This document shows, piece by piece, positions 7,432 through 15,519 of a DNA stretch of 28,824 nt (positions are counted from its first letter, which is position 1; each line of letters starts with the position of its first letter). Both the position numbers and the translations under genes were made by a program. The notes beneath the pieces are model-generated. The model saw only the letters and a program-made list of their open reading frames with translations, did not search any database and was not told where the DNA came from. Location of the stretch: IMG/VR virus record IMGVR_UViG_3300044998_000190, positions 1 to 28,824 of that record; one strand, given 5' to 3'. Origin of the DNA: a virus.

Positions 7432-7464
7432 CCGGGGGCGGCGGGAAATCCCCGCCGCCCCCGG
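7432..7464 (+). terminator. strong GC hairpin before the polymerase gene
   Basis: A perfect 14-bp inverted repeat (CCGGGGGCGGCGGG at 7432-7445 and its complement at 7451-7464) encloses a 5-nt loop AAATC. It lies 11 bp after a stop codon and 29 bp before the polymerase ATG. No T-run follows, so it is not a textbook intrinsic terminator. It could act as an attenuator, an mRNA processing or stability element, or partial terminator. A strong SD (GGAGGGG, 7480-7486) follows. Confidence 0.7.
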
Positions 7465-7493
7465 CACCTGACACGCCGCGGAGGGGCTTCGAC

Positions 7494-9287
7494 ATGATAC
7501 CGGCCTATGTGATCGACACGCCCGAGGCCGCGCGGGCGCTTGTCGCCCGGATCGCCGCTGATGCGTCCGTCCATGCGCTCGACTTCGAGACGACCGGCCT
7601 GCACCCGCGCTTGGGCGCCGAAGTGCGGCTGACCGCCATTGCCGGGCCGACCGGCTCGTGGGTGATCGACCATACCTTTGCCGGCCCCTTCCGCGACTAC
7701 GCCCGCGACCTTGCGGCAGCCTGCGAATGGGCGGTGTTCAACGCCGGGTTCGAGGGTCGCTTCTTCGACGCCGCGACCGGCGGTCCCGATGTTGTGCTCT
7801 ACGATGTCGGCATCCTGTCCAAGGCGAAGCTGGGCGGGCGCCCGCTGGCACTGGCTGACATGGCCAAGCGCGACCTAGACCTCGTTCTGGACAAGGAGTT
7901 GCAGGCGTCGGACTGGTCGCAGCGCGACCTTACCCCGGAGCAATATGCCTATGCCCGGAGCGATGCCGATGTGACCTGGCGGCTCTGGCAGCACTGGTCG
8001 CGCGAGATCGAGGGGATGCTCTGGCACGGCTTCACGATCCTCAATGACGCCTGGCGCGGCACCGCCGAGATGGAGGACACGGGCATGACGCTCGACCTCG
8101 ACTGGCACGGGCGGCTCGTCGCCATGTGGGAGCGGAGACGGAACGCCGCCGAGGCGGCGCTGCGGCGCCTGGCGCCGCCCGACCTGCTGCCCAACCTGCG
8201 CAGCCGCGCGCAGGTCACGAAGTTCCTGCGCGAGCATGTGCTGGACGAGGCGTCCGCGAACGCATGGCCGCAGACCGAGAAAACCGGCCAGTTCGACCTG
8301 ACGCGCGGGCGGCTGCGCCAGATCAGCTACATGGCGCCCTACCCGTTGTCGCGCTGGCTGGCCGCCATGATGGTGTTCAACCGGGCCGACAAATACCTGT
8401 CCACCTACGGCGAGACGCTGGCGACCAAGCAGCGGCTTTCCGAGGACGGACGCATCCGGGGTCGCTTCAACATCGCGCAGGCCGTCACGGGGCGCTATTC
8501 GTCGTCCGGGCCGAACTTGCAGAACATCCCCCGAAACCCGATGGTGCGGCGGGCGTTCGTCGCCCCGCCCGGAACGGTCATGGTGCTGGCAGACTATTCG
8601 TCCATCGAGTTGCGGGTGCTGGCGGAATTGTCCAGGGATCAGGTGCTGCGCGAGGCCGTGATCCACGGCGACGTTCACGCCGAGAACGCCGCCGCGCTGT
8701 TCCGGGTGCCGCGGCACGAGTTCTTCGAGCGGCTCAAGGCGAAAGACCCGCGTGCCAAGGAAATGCGCAGCCGGGCGAAAGCCTTCTCCTTCCAGCTTAT
8801 CTATGGCGCCGGGCCGGGCGCGCTGGCAGTCGTCATGCGGTGCTCTGCCGACGAGGCCATCGACTACATCAACCGCTGGGCGAAGCGGCACCCCCGCGCC
8901 TTCGAGTATCGGCAGCGGATGTTCGAGCGGATGCAGGTAGACGGCTTCCTGCCCTGCGCGAGCGGCAGGACGATCTACGTCAGGCGCGAGGAACGGACGA
9001 TGCCGGTTGCCTCGAACTATCCGATCCAGGGATCGGCGGCGGACGTGATGTATGCCCTCGTCGCCCGGCTCGAACGGCGGGCGTGGATGGAGCCAGCCCT
9101 GCCCTATACGCTGTTGGCGAGTGTTCATGACGAGATGCTGCTGCTGACCCTGCCCGAGCACGGCGAAGCCGTGCAGGCGCTGTTGCAGGAGGAAATGACG
9201 GCGGCGTGGCTGGACATCTTCCCTGACACGGACACGCACCGGCTGCACGAGAGCGCGGTAGGCCTGTCATGGGCGGCGAAGGCATGA
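7494..9287 (+). CDS. family A DNA polymerase with 3'-5' exonuclease
   Basis: This 597-aa replicative polymerase joins a DnaQ-like proofreading domain (D30-x-E32 in DFETTG; YARSDADVTWRLW as exo III) to a Pol I-type catalytic domain. Motif A is VLADYSSIELR with D367, motif B is RSRAKAFSFQLIYG with K429 and F433, and motif C is SVHDE with D546. There is no 5' nuclease domain, as in phage T7-like enzymes. F433 at the position of E. coli Pol I F762 predicts discrimination against dideoxynucleotides. It starts after a strong SD and a hairpin, and ends with an ATGA overlap into the next gene. The clamp in the same operon may be its processivity factor. Confidence 0.95.
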   Translation: MIPAYVIDTPEAARALVARIAADASVHALDFETTGLHPRLGAEVRLTAIAGPTGSWVIDHTFAGPFRDYARDLAAACEWAVFNAGFEGRFFDAATGGPDVVLYDVGILSKAKLGGRPLALADMAKRDLDLVLDKELQASDWSQRDLTPEQYAYARSDADVTWRLWQHWSREIEGMLWHGFTILNDAWRGTAEMEDTGMTLDLDWHGRLVAMWERRRNAAEAALRRLAPPDLLPNLRSRAQVTKFLREHVLDEASANAWPQTEKTGQFDLTRGRLRQISYMAPYPLSRWLAAMMVFNRADKYLSTYGETLATKQRLSEDGRIRGRFNIAQAVTGRYSSSGPNLQNIPRNPMVRRAFVAPPGTVMVLADYSSIELRVLAELSRDQVLREAVIHGDVHAENAAALFRVPRHEFFERLKAKDPRAKEMRSRAKAFSFQLIYGAGPGALAVVMRCSADEAIDYINRWAKRHPRAFEYRQRMFERMQVDGFLPCASGRTIYVRREERTMPVASNYPIQGSAADVMYALVARLERRAWMEPALPYTLLASVHDEMLLLTLPEHGEAVQALLQEEMTAAWLDIFPDTDTHRLHESAVGLSWAAKA

Positions 9288-9946
9288 CCCGCCCCTTGCG
9301 CGTTCTGTTCGGCTGCGAGCGCAGCGGGATCGGGCGGAACGCGGCGCGGGCGCTTGGGCATGACGCATGGTCCTGCGACACCGAACCGGCGGAGGACGCG
9401 ACAGACCGCCATATCGTCGGGGACGTGCGCGAGGTTCTGGCAGATGGATGGGACATCGGAATATTCCATCCGCCTTGCACCCGACTGTGCCGATCCGGGC
9501 ACCGCTGGCTGTTCGGCCCCGACGAGACGCATCCCAGGGCGCTGCCCGCTGGCAGGACGTGGCAGGACATGCTCCGCGAGTTCGAGGCCGGCGTCGATCT
9601 GTTCCTCGCCTGCTGGAACGCCCCCATCCCGCGGGTGGCGGTGGAGAACCCTGTCATGCACAAGCCCGCCCGCGCGCGGATGCCTGCGGGGCTTCCCGCG
9701 CCGCAGATCGTTCAGCCGTGGTGGTTCGGACACCCCGAGTTCAAGGCTACCGGGTGGTATCTGCGCGGGCTCCCGCCGCTGGTGCCGGAGGGGCAACTGA
9801 CGCCCCCGAAGCCGGGAACGGACGAATACCGGGCGTGGTCGCGGGTGCATCGCATGTCTCCGGGGCCGGAAAGAGCGCGCTTGCGGGCGCGGTCCTACCC
9901 GAAAATGATGACCTCCGCGGTGCGCCAGTGGACGGCGAAGGCATAA
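9284..9946 (+). CDS. C5-cytosine methyltransferase-like protein
   Basis: This 220-aa protein belongs to a family common in phages that resembles a reduced DNA cytosine methyltransferase: RVLFGCERSGIGRNA near the N-terminus (motif I region), GHDAWSCD, HPPC (motif IV with the catalytic-type Cys) and VAVENPVMH (motif VI-like), then IVQPWWFGHPEFKATGW and a C-terminal RVHRMSPGPERARLR. A separate target-recognition domain is not apparent. An upstream in-frame ATG at 9269 exists; 9284 is preferred because it gives the ATGA overlap with the polymerase stop. Activity as a methyltransferase is a family inference; it could protect phage DNA from restriction. Confidence 0.85.
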   Translation: MTRPLRVLFGCERSGIGRNAARALGHDAWSCDTEPAEDATDRHIVGDVREVLADGWDIGIFHPPCTRLCRSGHRWLFGPDETHPRALPAGRTWQDMLREFEAGVDLFLACWNAPIPRVAVENPVMHKPARARMPAGLPAPQIVQPWWFGHPEFKATGWYLRGLPPLVPEGQLTPPKPGTDEYRAWSRVHRMSPGPERARLRARSYPKMMTSAVRQWTAKA

Positions 9947-9961
9947 TCACAGGAGGACAGG

Positions 9962-10501
9962 ATGACGGTTTACATGGGTATCGACCCCGGACTACCTCTG
10001 ACCATCGGGCTGCTGGACGAACACGGACGCAACCCGCGCATCGTCGAGGGCGAAGCCCTCGGGGTGCAGGTCAAGAAGGCAGGACGCAAGACGCCGACCT
10101 GGGACAATTCTCCTACGCTGCTGGCATCGGCGCTGCGCAGGATCGCCGAAGCGCATGACATTCCGTTCGTCGCGGTCGAGACGGCAACCTTGCGCAGGGG
10201 CGAGGGCATTGCCACGGGCGCCCGGTTCGTGGGATCGTATTGGCTGGCGGTCGGGGTCTGCGCGGCGCTGGAACTGCCGTGGACGGGAGTTGCGGCGGTG
10301 CGCTGGAAGAAGTTTCACGGCATCATCAAGAGCGAGGAAGCCGAGGACAGCAAGGAGTTGTCGCGGCAGGCCGCCATCCGCGCGTGGCCCGAGGCCGCGC
10401 ACCTGTTCAAGCGGAAGATGGACCACAACCGAGCCGACGCGCTGCTGCTCGCGCTGTGGGGCCTGCACACCGCCCGGTCGCAGACGCGCAGGGCGCCATG
10501 A
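9962..10501 (+). CDS. RuvC-like Holliday junction resolvase
   Basis: This 179-aa protein starts 5 nt after a strong SD (AGGAGGA, 9951-9957). The RNase H-fold acidic residues fit RuvC: D8 in MGIDPG, E73 in VAVETAT, and D154/D159 in MDHNRADALLLAL. The KKFHG-IIKS segment matches the basic region of RuvC-type enzymes. It would resolve branched DNA from recombination and help trim DNA before packaging. It overlaps the prim-pol gene by 4 bp (ATGA). The family is well supported; substrate preference is inferred. Confidence 0.9.
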   Translation: MTVYMGIDPGLPLTIGLLDEHGRNPRIVEGEALGVQVKKAGRKTPTWDNSPTLLASALRRIAEAHDIPFVAVETATLRRGEGIATGARFVGSYWLAVGVCAALELPWTGVAAVRWKKFHGIIKSEEAEDSKELSRQAAIRAWPEAAHLFKRKMDHNRADALLLALWGLHTARSQTRRAP

Positions 10502-12642
10502 CCACAGACCCAGCCGCCCTTCTGGACGCCGCGCTGGAATGGGCTGCGCAGGGCGTCCCCGTGTTCCCGGTCGCGCGGGACAAGCGCCCGCTCACCCGGC
10601 GCGGACATCTGGACGCCAGCACGGACCCCGACGCCATCCGCTCCATGTTCGCGCAGGCGGGGGCGCGTTGCTACGGCATCGGCGCCCGCATGGGCAAGGA
10701 CGCCGGATTGTTCGCCATCGACGCCGACCTCTACAAGCCGGATGGCGTGGGCGACGAGGCGAAGGCGTGGGTGGAAAGCCTGCAAGCGCGGGGGTTCATG
10801 CCGCCGACGCGGACGCATGCGACCCTCAGCGGCGGCGTCCACTACATCTATTCCAGCACGACCGCATGGCCGAACGTCAAGCCGTGCGATGGCGTCGAAG
10901 TAAAGGGCGAAGGCGGCTACATCGTCGTGCCGCCGACCCTTGGCTACCGGGTCGAGCGCGAGGGCGTCGTCGCCGCTCCCGAAGGTCTTGTGTCCGCGCT
11001 GACCGCCGCACGGGCGCACCTGGCGGCGCAGCCCGACGCCGACCTCGAAGCGGTCGTCCTGTCTGGCGCGTCGTTTCACGATCCTCTGACGCAGCTTGCC
11101 GCCCGGCTGGCATCGCGGATGCACAGCCCGGACGTGATCCGGGACAAGCTGCTGGCGCTGCTCGCGGCGTCCTCGGCGCGTATCCCCGAACATCCCCGGC
11201 ACGCGCGCTGGCAGAAGATGGTGACGGACGAAGGCAAGGAGTTCTCGCGGCTCTGCGAGAGCGCCACCGCCAAGTTCGACCCTCTGGCACCATCGCGGGG
11301 GCTCGCGGCGGCACTCGGGCACCTTGTTCCGCAAGCGCCGCCGCAGCCTTCGCCAGACCCGGCGCGGCCCCCGGAATGGCCGTTCGCAGACCGCCGGGGC
11401 TACTTCGGCGCGCAGCTTGACGGCGTGCTTGACCAGAAGTTCGTCATGCACCCGATCCTTGTGGAAGGCGAGACGACCCTTATCAGCGCCGCCCCGAAGG
11501 CTGGCAAGACGCTGGTGGCCGAAACGCTGGCAATGCATCTGGCCGCAGGTTTCGACCTCGGGAACCTGCTGGTGGCGGAACGGCGCCCGGTGATCTACTT
11601 CGCCCTCGAAAGCCAGATCGCCATACGCAAGCGGCTGATGGCCTGGAAGCTGACGCACGATCCGCATGGCGAGATTTTCACCGACGCCAATTTCCAGATG
11701 TTCGTCTGCGAGGCGCCGCTGAACCTGCTCAACGTCGAGACCCGCGCCGACACCGCCGCCCGCGTGGCGATGGCAGATCGCTGGTTTCAGGAGCGCGGCG
11801 CCGCTCCGCTCGGGCTCGTCGTCATCGACACGCTCACCAAGGCCATGCCCGGCGGCGACCAGAACTCCGTCGAGGACACCTCTGCTGTCTTCCATACCGT
11901 CGAACTAATCCGGCAGGCCGGGGTGACTGCCGCCATCATGATCGTCCACCACAACACCAAGCACGGAAACGCTCCGCGCGGTTCGAGCAACATTCAGGCC
12001 GAACCCGACACCCTGCTGACGCTGGACAAGGACGAGGACGGGCTTCTGCATCTGTCGGTGCTGCTGGCGCGGTCCATCGAGGACACGGAGAAGTGGGTAT
12101 TCCGCGTAGACAGCTACGATCTCGGCGTGACGGAGCAGGGCTACAAGATCACGGCGCCCGTACTCAGGCCGGGGCTGGCACGGCACAAGGACGCCGACGA
12201 CACCGGACTGGCGCTTGCGGACGCGCGCGCGTTCCTGGACATCTACAAGGCCATCGCGGACCTCGGCCCCGGAAGGCATCAGGCCCGCAAGGTGCACGCC
12301 TTCCTGACGCGCAGCCTGGGCTCCACGTCCTACAAGGCGCTGTCCGCCCTGCGCCCGCTGTCGCCGGAATGGTCCAAGGCGATCCTCGCCGTCATCCCTG
12401 TCCACGGCGCCCGCACAGAAACTGGTCTTGTCGTGTCCAGCCTCGTGCAGCGGCAAGGCCCGGCGTCGTGGATCGTGACAGGCTTCGAGGTCATCAGCCT
12501 TGAAGCCTACGCGCGGCCCCCGCCACCGGACCCGCAGCCGGTCGCGGCCGACGACATGGTTGCCCCGCCGGAGCCGCAGGTCATGGACGCCCAAACCCCC
12601 GCTTATACGTCGCGCCGGGGCCGCAAGAAGCTGCTCAAATGA
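10498..12642 (+). CDS. bifunctional primase-polymerase / RepA-like AAA helicase
   Basis: This 714-aa protein joins two domains. Residues 1-200 look like an archaeo-eukaryotic prim-pol: FPVARDKRPLTRRG, D75-x-D77 in FAIDADLY and H115 in SGGVHYIYS. Residues about 305-530 are a RecA/AAA_25 (RepA-like hexameric helicase) domain with Walker A SAAPKAGKT (330-338, K337) and Walker B VVIDT (D444), then IMIVHHNTKHG. A C-terminal domain of unknown fold ends with basic RRGRKKLLK. It would prime and unwind the phage fork. The ATG at 10498 overlaps the resolvase stop by 4 bp; the open frame upstream to 10240 is antedated by the resolvase. Confidence 0.92.
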   Translation: MTTDPAALLDAALEWAAQGVPVFPVARDKRPLTRRGHLDASTDPDAIRSMFAQAGARCYGIGARMGKDAGLFAIDADLYKPDGVGDEAKAWVESLQARGFMPPTRTHATLSGGVHYIYSSTTAWPNVKPCDGVEVKGEGGYIVVPPTLGYRVEREGVVAAPEGLVSALTAARAHLAAQPDADLEAVVLSGASFHDPLTQLAARLASRMHSPDVIRDKLLALLAASSARIPEHPRHARWQKMVTDEGKEFSRLCESATAKFDPLAPSRGLAAALGHLVPQAPPQPSPDPARPPEWPFADRRGYFGAQLDGVLDQKFVMHPILVEGETTLISAAPKAGKTLVAETLAMHLAAGFDLGNLLVAERRPVIYFALESQIAIRKRLMAWKLTHDPHGEIFTDANFQMFVCEAPLNLLNVETRADTAARVAMADRWFQERGAAPLGLVVIDTLTKAMPGGDQNSVEDTSAVFHTVELIRQAGVTAAIMIVHHNTKHGNAPRGSSNIQAEPDTLLTLDKDEDGLLHLSVLLARSIEDTEKWVFRVDSYDLGVTEQGYKITAPVLRPGLARHKDADDTGLALADARAFLDIYKAIADLGPGRHQARKVHAFLTRSLGSTSYKALSALRPLSPEWSKAILAVIPVHGARTETGLVVSSLVQRQGPASWIVTGFEVISLEAYARPPPPDPQPVAADDMVAPPEPQVMDAQTPAYTSRRGRKKLLK

Positions 12643-12974
12643 AGCCGCCGGCCCTGCCAAAGCATCCCGCCGCCTTGCTCGGCGCCGCTTGTGCGCACCG
12701 GGGGTTGAACCTCAAGCAGGCGCGAGCCCTGTTCGAGGCGATGATCGTGGCCGACGCGATCATGCTGGCAGCAGGGAACGAGACTGCCGCGGCGGCTGCG
12801 CTCGGGATAGATCGGGTCACGCTGCACAGGATGCAGGCGCGCAAGCATTACCCGTCACGGTGCCAGCCCAAGCCCGCGCAGGATGGCGTCGTCCTCGGAG
12901 GTCTCGGTGAAGTCGTTGAGGACGGAACCTGTCAGCCCGGTATACCCGCGTTCAAGAGCCGTCGCCGCCCGTAG
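12639..12974 (+). CDS. Fis-family HTH DNA-binding protein
   Basis: This 111-aa protein overlaps the helicase stop by 4 bp. Residues about 33-70, especially GNETAAAAALGIDRVTLHRM, match the Fis-type C-terminal helix-turn-helix (compare [20 protein letters not shown]). The last 40 residues are Pro/Arg-rich and lie over the 3' end of the convergent ejection-protein gene by 120 bp, so this tail may be little constrained. It may act as a regulator or DNA architectural protein at the end of the replication operon. The HTH family call is good; the targets are unknown. Confidence 0.83.
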   Translation: MKPPALPKHPAALLGAACAHRGLNLKQARALFEAMIVADAIMLAAGNETAAAAALGIDRVTLHRMQARKHYPSRCQPKPAQDGVVLGGLGEVVEDGTCQPGIPAFKSRRRP

Positions 12975-15515
12975 CTGTTCGGCCGGGCTGCTGCGGCTGC
13001 CTGCCAGAAGCGCCCGATACAGTTCGGGGTCCATGACGGCATCGCTCAGAAGCCGCTCGGCCCCGGACGAGTTGATCCGGTTCACGAGGGCGCGGGTGAA
13101 GCGGGTCACGCCGCTGGCATAGGACAGGGCGCCAGCGCCGCCGGGGTTGCTGCTCTCGGCTGCCCGCAGGCCGACATAGCGCCCGAGGAAGTCGATCCCG
13201 CGGTCGATGAAGTCCACCGGCAGGATTTCCTGCGCGGGCTGCTGGGCTGCGGAAAGTTCGATCCGTGTCAGATCGTCCGCGATGGCGTTCAGTCTGGCAA
13301 GCTGCTCGGCCGTGTAGATTTCGGACGCCGCCGCCCCCGTGCGCGGATCGTTCAGCGCGGCCCGAAGCTGGGTGCCGCGCAGGACGCGCCCGCGCCCCGC
13401 CGTCTCCACCGCTGCCCTGCTCATGAGCCAGTCCGTCATGGACCGCCGCACGCCCTCGGCTGCGCCGCCCGAAGGGTCTGCCAGCGCCTCCCGCATGAGG
13501 GCTTGAGCAGCGGCGGCGGGGTCAGGGGCGTTCAGCACGGACGTGATTTCCCGCGCCCCGCCCGCGTCCACGAACCGGGCGCCCGGCGTGTCGCGCACGG
13601 CCTTGAGGTCGCGCTCGACTTCACGGATGCCCTGCTGACGGGCGGCCGCCGCGTCGATGGCGTCCGTGAACTCGGCCCGAAGCTGCGGGCGACCTTCAAG
13701 CCATGCCGACCGCCGCAGCATCCGCGCCCCCGCCGCCGGGGTCAGGCTTCCCTGCGCGTCCACGAGCGCGTTCAGCAAGGTCTGCCGCAGGTAGTCGTCC
13801 ACGGCGGCGGAACCTTCCGGCGACCCGCGTAGTGCCGCGTCGATGGCGTCCAGCCGTGCCTGGCTGCCCTCGCGCGGGGTGCCGAGGATGGATTGCAGCA
13901 CACCGCCGCTGTCCGCGCCCGCCCCGCGGGCGTTGGTGTCGAACACCGCCCGCGCCGGGCCTCTGGTGTAGAGGTCGTGATACTCCCTCGTCGCCTGCCG
14001 CGCAGCGAGGAAGGGCGCCGCCTTCTCCGGGCTCTGGTTGATCGTGTCCAGCACGGCCTCCCGCGCCTGGATGGCCATGGCACGGCGCAGGTCGGCGTTG
14101 TTCACGCCGCGGCTTGCCTCAAGGCTGCGGATGTCGCTGCCAAGGCGGCTGTAGATGCGGTCCAGTTCGGCGGGCGGCAGGTCGTCCTTGCTCGCGGCAA
14201 CCCGGCGCACAATGTCAGGCACGAGGTCGGCGTTCGTCTCCCCGGCCTCGTCCACGATCCGCTGGAAGGCGCTGCGCACCGCCCCGGTATCGACGCTCGC
14301 CGTCTCCGGCACCGCCTCCCACAGCCTTCGCCGCTCCGCGTCCGCCGCCTGCCGCGCGGTCTCGATGCTCTCCTCGAACACCCGCGACCGCTCGGCTTGC
14401 GTGCCCGGCGTGCGCGGCCCGAGTGCGGCTACCGCGTCGTCGGCGGCGGCGCTGGCGCGTTCAAGCTGCTGTTGCAGCCGGGTCGTCGCCGCGTCCACAG
14501 TCGTGTCGAAGAACGTGCGGGCGGCTTCCGGGGTCGCGGCGCCGGTGATTTCGCGCGCCGCTTCCGCAGCCGCGCGCATGGCGGTCTGTTCCTGCTGACC
14601 TACCTCGACGCGCAGTTTCGGGTCTTGCGCGATGATGCCGCGTTCCAGCGCCATCAGGGCCGGGTCGCCCGTGCGCTGCGCGGTCGTCATGCCGGGCAGC
14701 CCTGGGGCGTCCAGCCCGGCAAGCGCCGCGTCCAGATCGCCCGCGCGCGACCGCAGCGCCCCGGACGCCCGCAGGCGGGCCGTCTGGTCCGGGCGCACGA
14801 GCCGTTCGAGCAGTTCAAGCCCCTTGTTGACGCCGGGCGCCCGCACCGCGGCGTTGACCGCAGCGCCGGTCCCGACTGCCAGCGCCCCCGGCGTGAACGC
14901 GCCCGCGATTTCGCCAAGCCCCCGCGCGACCGGCGGGCTGATCCACGACTGATCGTCTGCCAGATTTTCGGCGGCGAACCCGCCCGCGCCCATGGCGGCG
15001 CCGCTGGCAGCCTCAAGCCCGAGGGCGGCGCCCGGGGTGGCGACGAACGGTCGCGCCACCGTCTGCGCAATCCCGCGGGCGGCGCCGCCCGCCCGCGACA
15101 GGGCGCCCACCACCCCGGCCCCCGGAAGCAGCGTTCCGGCGGCCAGCCCAAGCCCTTCGGCCATGCGGGCGCCGAGGTTGTCAGCGGTGTCCTCGGGACG
15201 GGCAACGGCTATGCCGAGCCCGCGCATGGCGTCTCCTGCCATGGTGCTGGGGGCGCGGGGGTCGAAGCCCAGCGCCTTGCCAAGTTCCCGCGTCGGGTAT
15301 GTCAGCAGGTCGGGGATGGACCCGAGAGCGTCGACCAGCCCGCGGTTCAGGAACCCCATCGTCTCGGCCACTCCGCCGCCGCCCTGCTGCGGTGCCTGCA
15401 CGGGGGGCGGCGCCTGCACGGGGCGCAGCCCGGCCGGGGCGTTGCCGGGCTGCGGCGCGGCTTGCCCCGTCAGCGCGGCGATTTCGTCGGGGGTCAGCGG
15501 GCGGAGCGAGGACAC
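12855..15515 (-). CDS. internal virion (ejection) protein
   Basis: This 886-aa protein starts at a GTG, 4 bp after the preceding gene, with GGAGGG about 9 nt upstream. The N-terminus (LTPDEIAALTG) is followed by a Pro/Gln-rich linker, then Ala/Gly-rich hydrophobic segments at about 115-145 and 155-190 that could insert in membranes, and a long Ala/Glu/Arg helical region to the C-terminus. Length, helical content and position after a muramidase-like core protein fit podovirus internal core proteins that are ejected with DNA. No enzyme motif is seen. The assignment rests on composition and context. Confidence 0.78.
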   Translation of the reverse strand: MSSLRPLTPDEIAALTGQAAPQPGNAPAGLRPVQAPPPVQAPQQGGGGVAETMGFLNRGLVDALGSIPDLLTYPTRELGKALGFDPRAPSTMAGDAMRGLGIAVARPEDTADNLGARMAEGLGLAAGTLLPGAGVVGALSRAGGAARGIAQTVARPFVATPGAALGLEAASGAAMGAGGFAAENLADDQSWISPPVARGLGEIAGAFTPGALAVGTGAAVNAAVRAPGVNKGLELLERLVRPDQTARLRASGALRSRAGDLDAALAGLDAPGLPGMTTAQRTGDPALMALERGIIAQDPKLRVEVGQQEQTAMRAAAEAAREITGAATPEAARTFFDTTVDAATTRLQQQLERASAAADDAVAALGPRTPGTQAERSRVFEESIETARQAADAERRRLWEAVPETASVDTGAVRSAFQRIVDEAGETNADLVPDIVRRVAASKDDLPPAELDRIYSRLGSDIRSLEASRGVNNADLRRAMAIQAREAVLDTINQSPEKAAPFLAARQATREYHDLYTRGPARAVFDTNARGAGADSGGVLQSILGTPREGSQARLDAIDAALRGSPEGSAAVDDYLRQTLLNALVDAQGSLTPAAGARMLRRSAWLEGRPQLRAEFTDAIDAAAARQQGIREVERDLKAVRDTPGARFVDAGGAREITSVLNAPDPAAAAQALMREALADPSGGAAEGVRRSMTDWLMSRAAVETAGRGRVLRGTQLRAALNDPRTGAAASEIYTAEQLARLNAIADDLTRIELSAAQQPAQEILPVDFIDRGIDFLGRYVGLRAAESSNPGGAGALSYASGVTRFTRALVNRINSSGAERLLSDAVMDPELYRALLAGSRSSPAEQLRAATALERGYTGLTGSVLNDFTETSEDDAILRGLGLAP

Positions 15516-15519
15516 GGGC

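Noticed and set aside
7432-7464. Calling the hairpin a standard Rho-independent terminator
   Set aside because: No T-run follows and the operon appears to continue into the polymerase, so it is listed with this caveat.
8289-8303. QFDLT in the polymerase as a firm clamp-binding motif
   Set aside because: The match to the consensus is loose and the position is inside the polymerase fold, so it is only mentioned as weak support.
7875-9248. 457-aa minus-strand open frame across the polymerase
   Set aside because: The plus-strand polymerase motifs A, B and C account for this stretch; the minus frame is a GC-bias artefact.
10315-11895. 526-aa open frame on the minus strand across the prim-pol gene
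   Set aside because: It is a shadow of the prim-pol gene, which has Walker motifs and DxD; the minus frame has no recognisable motif.
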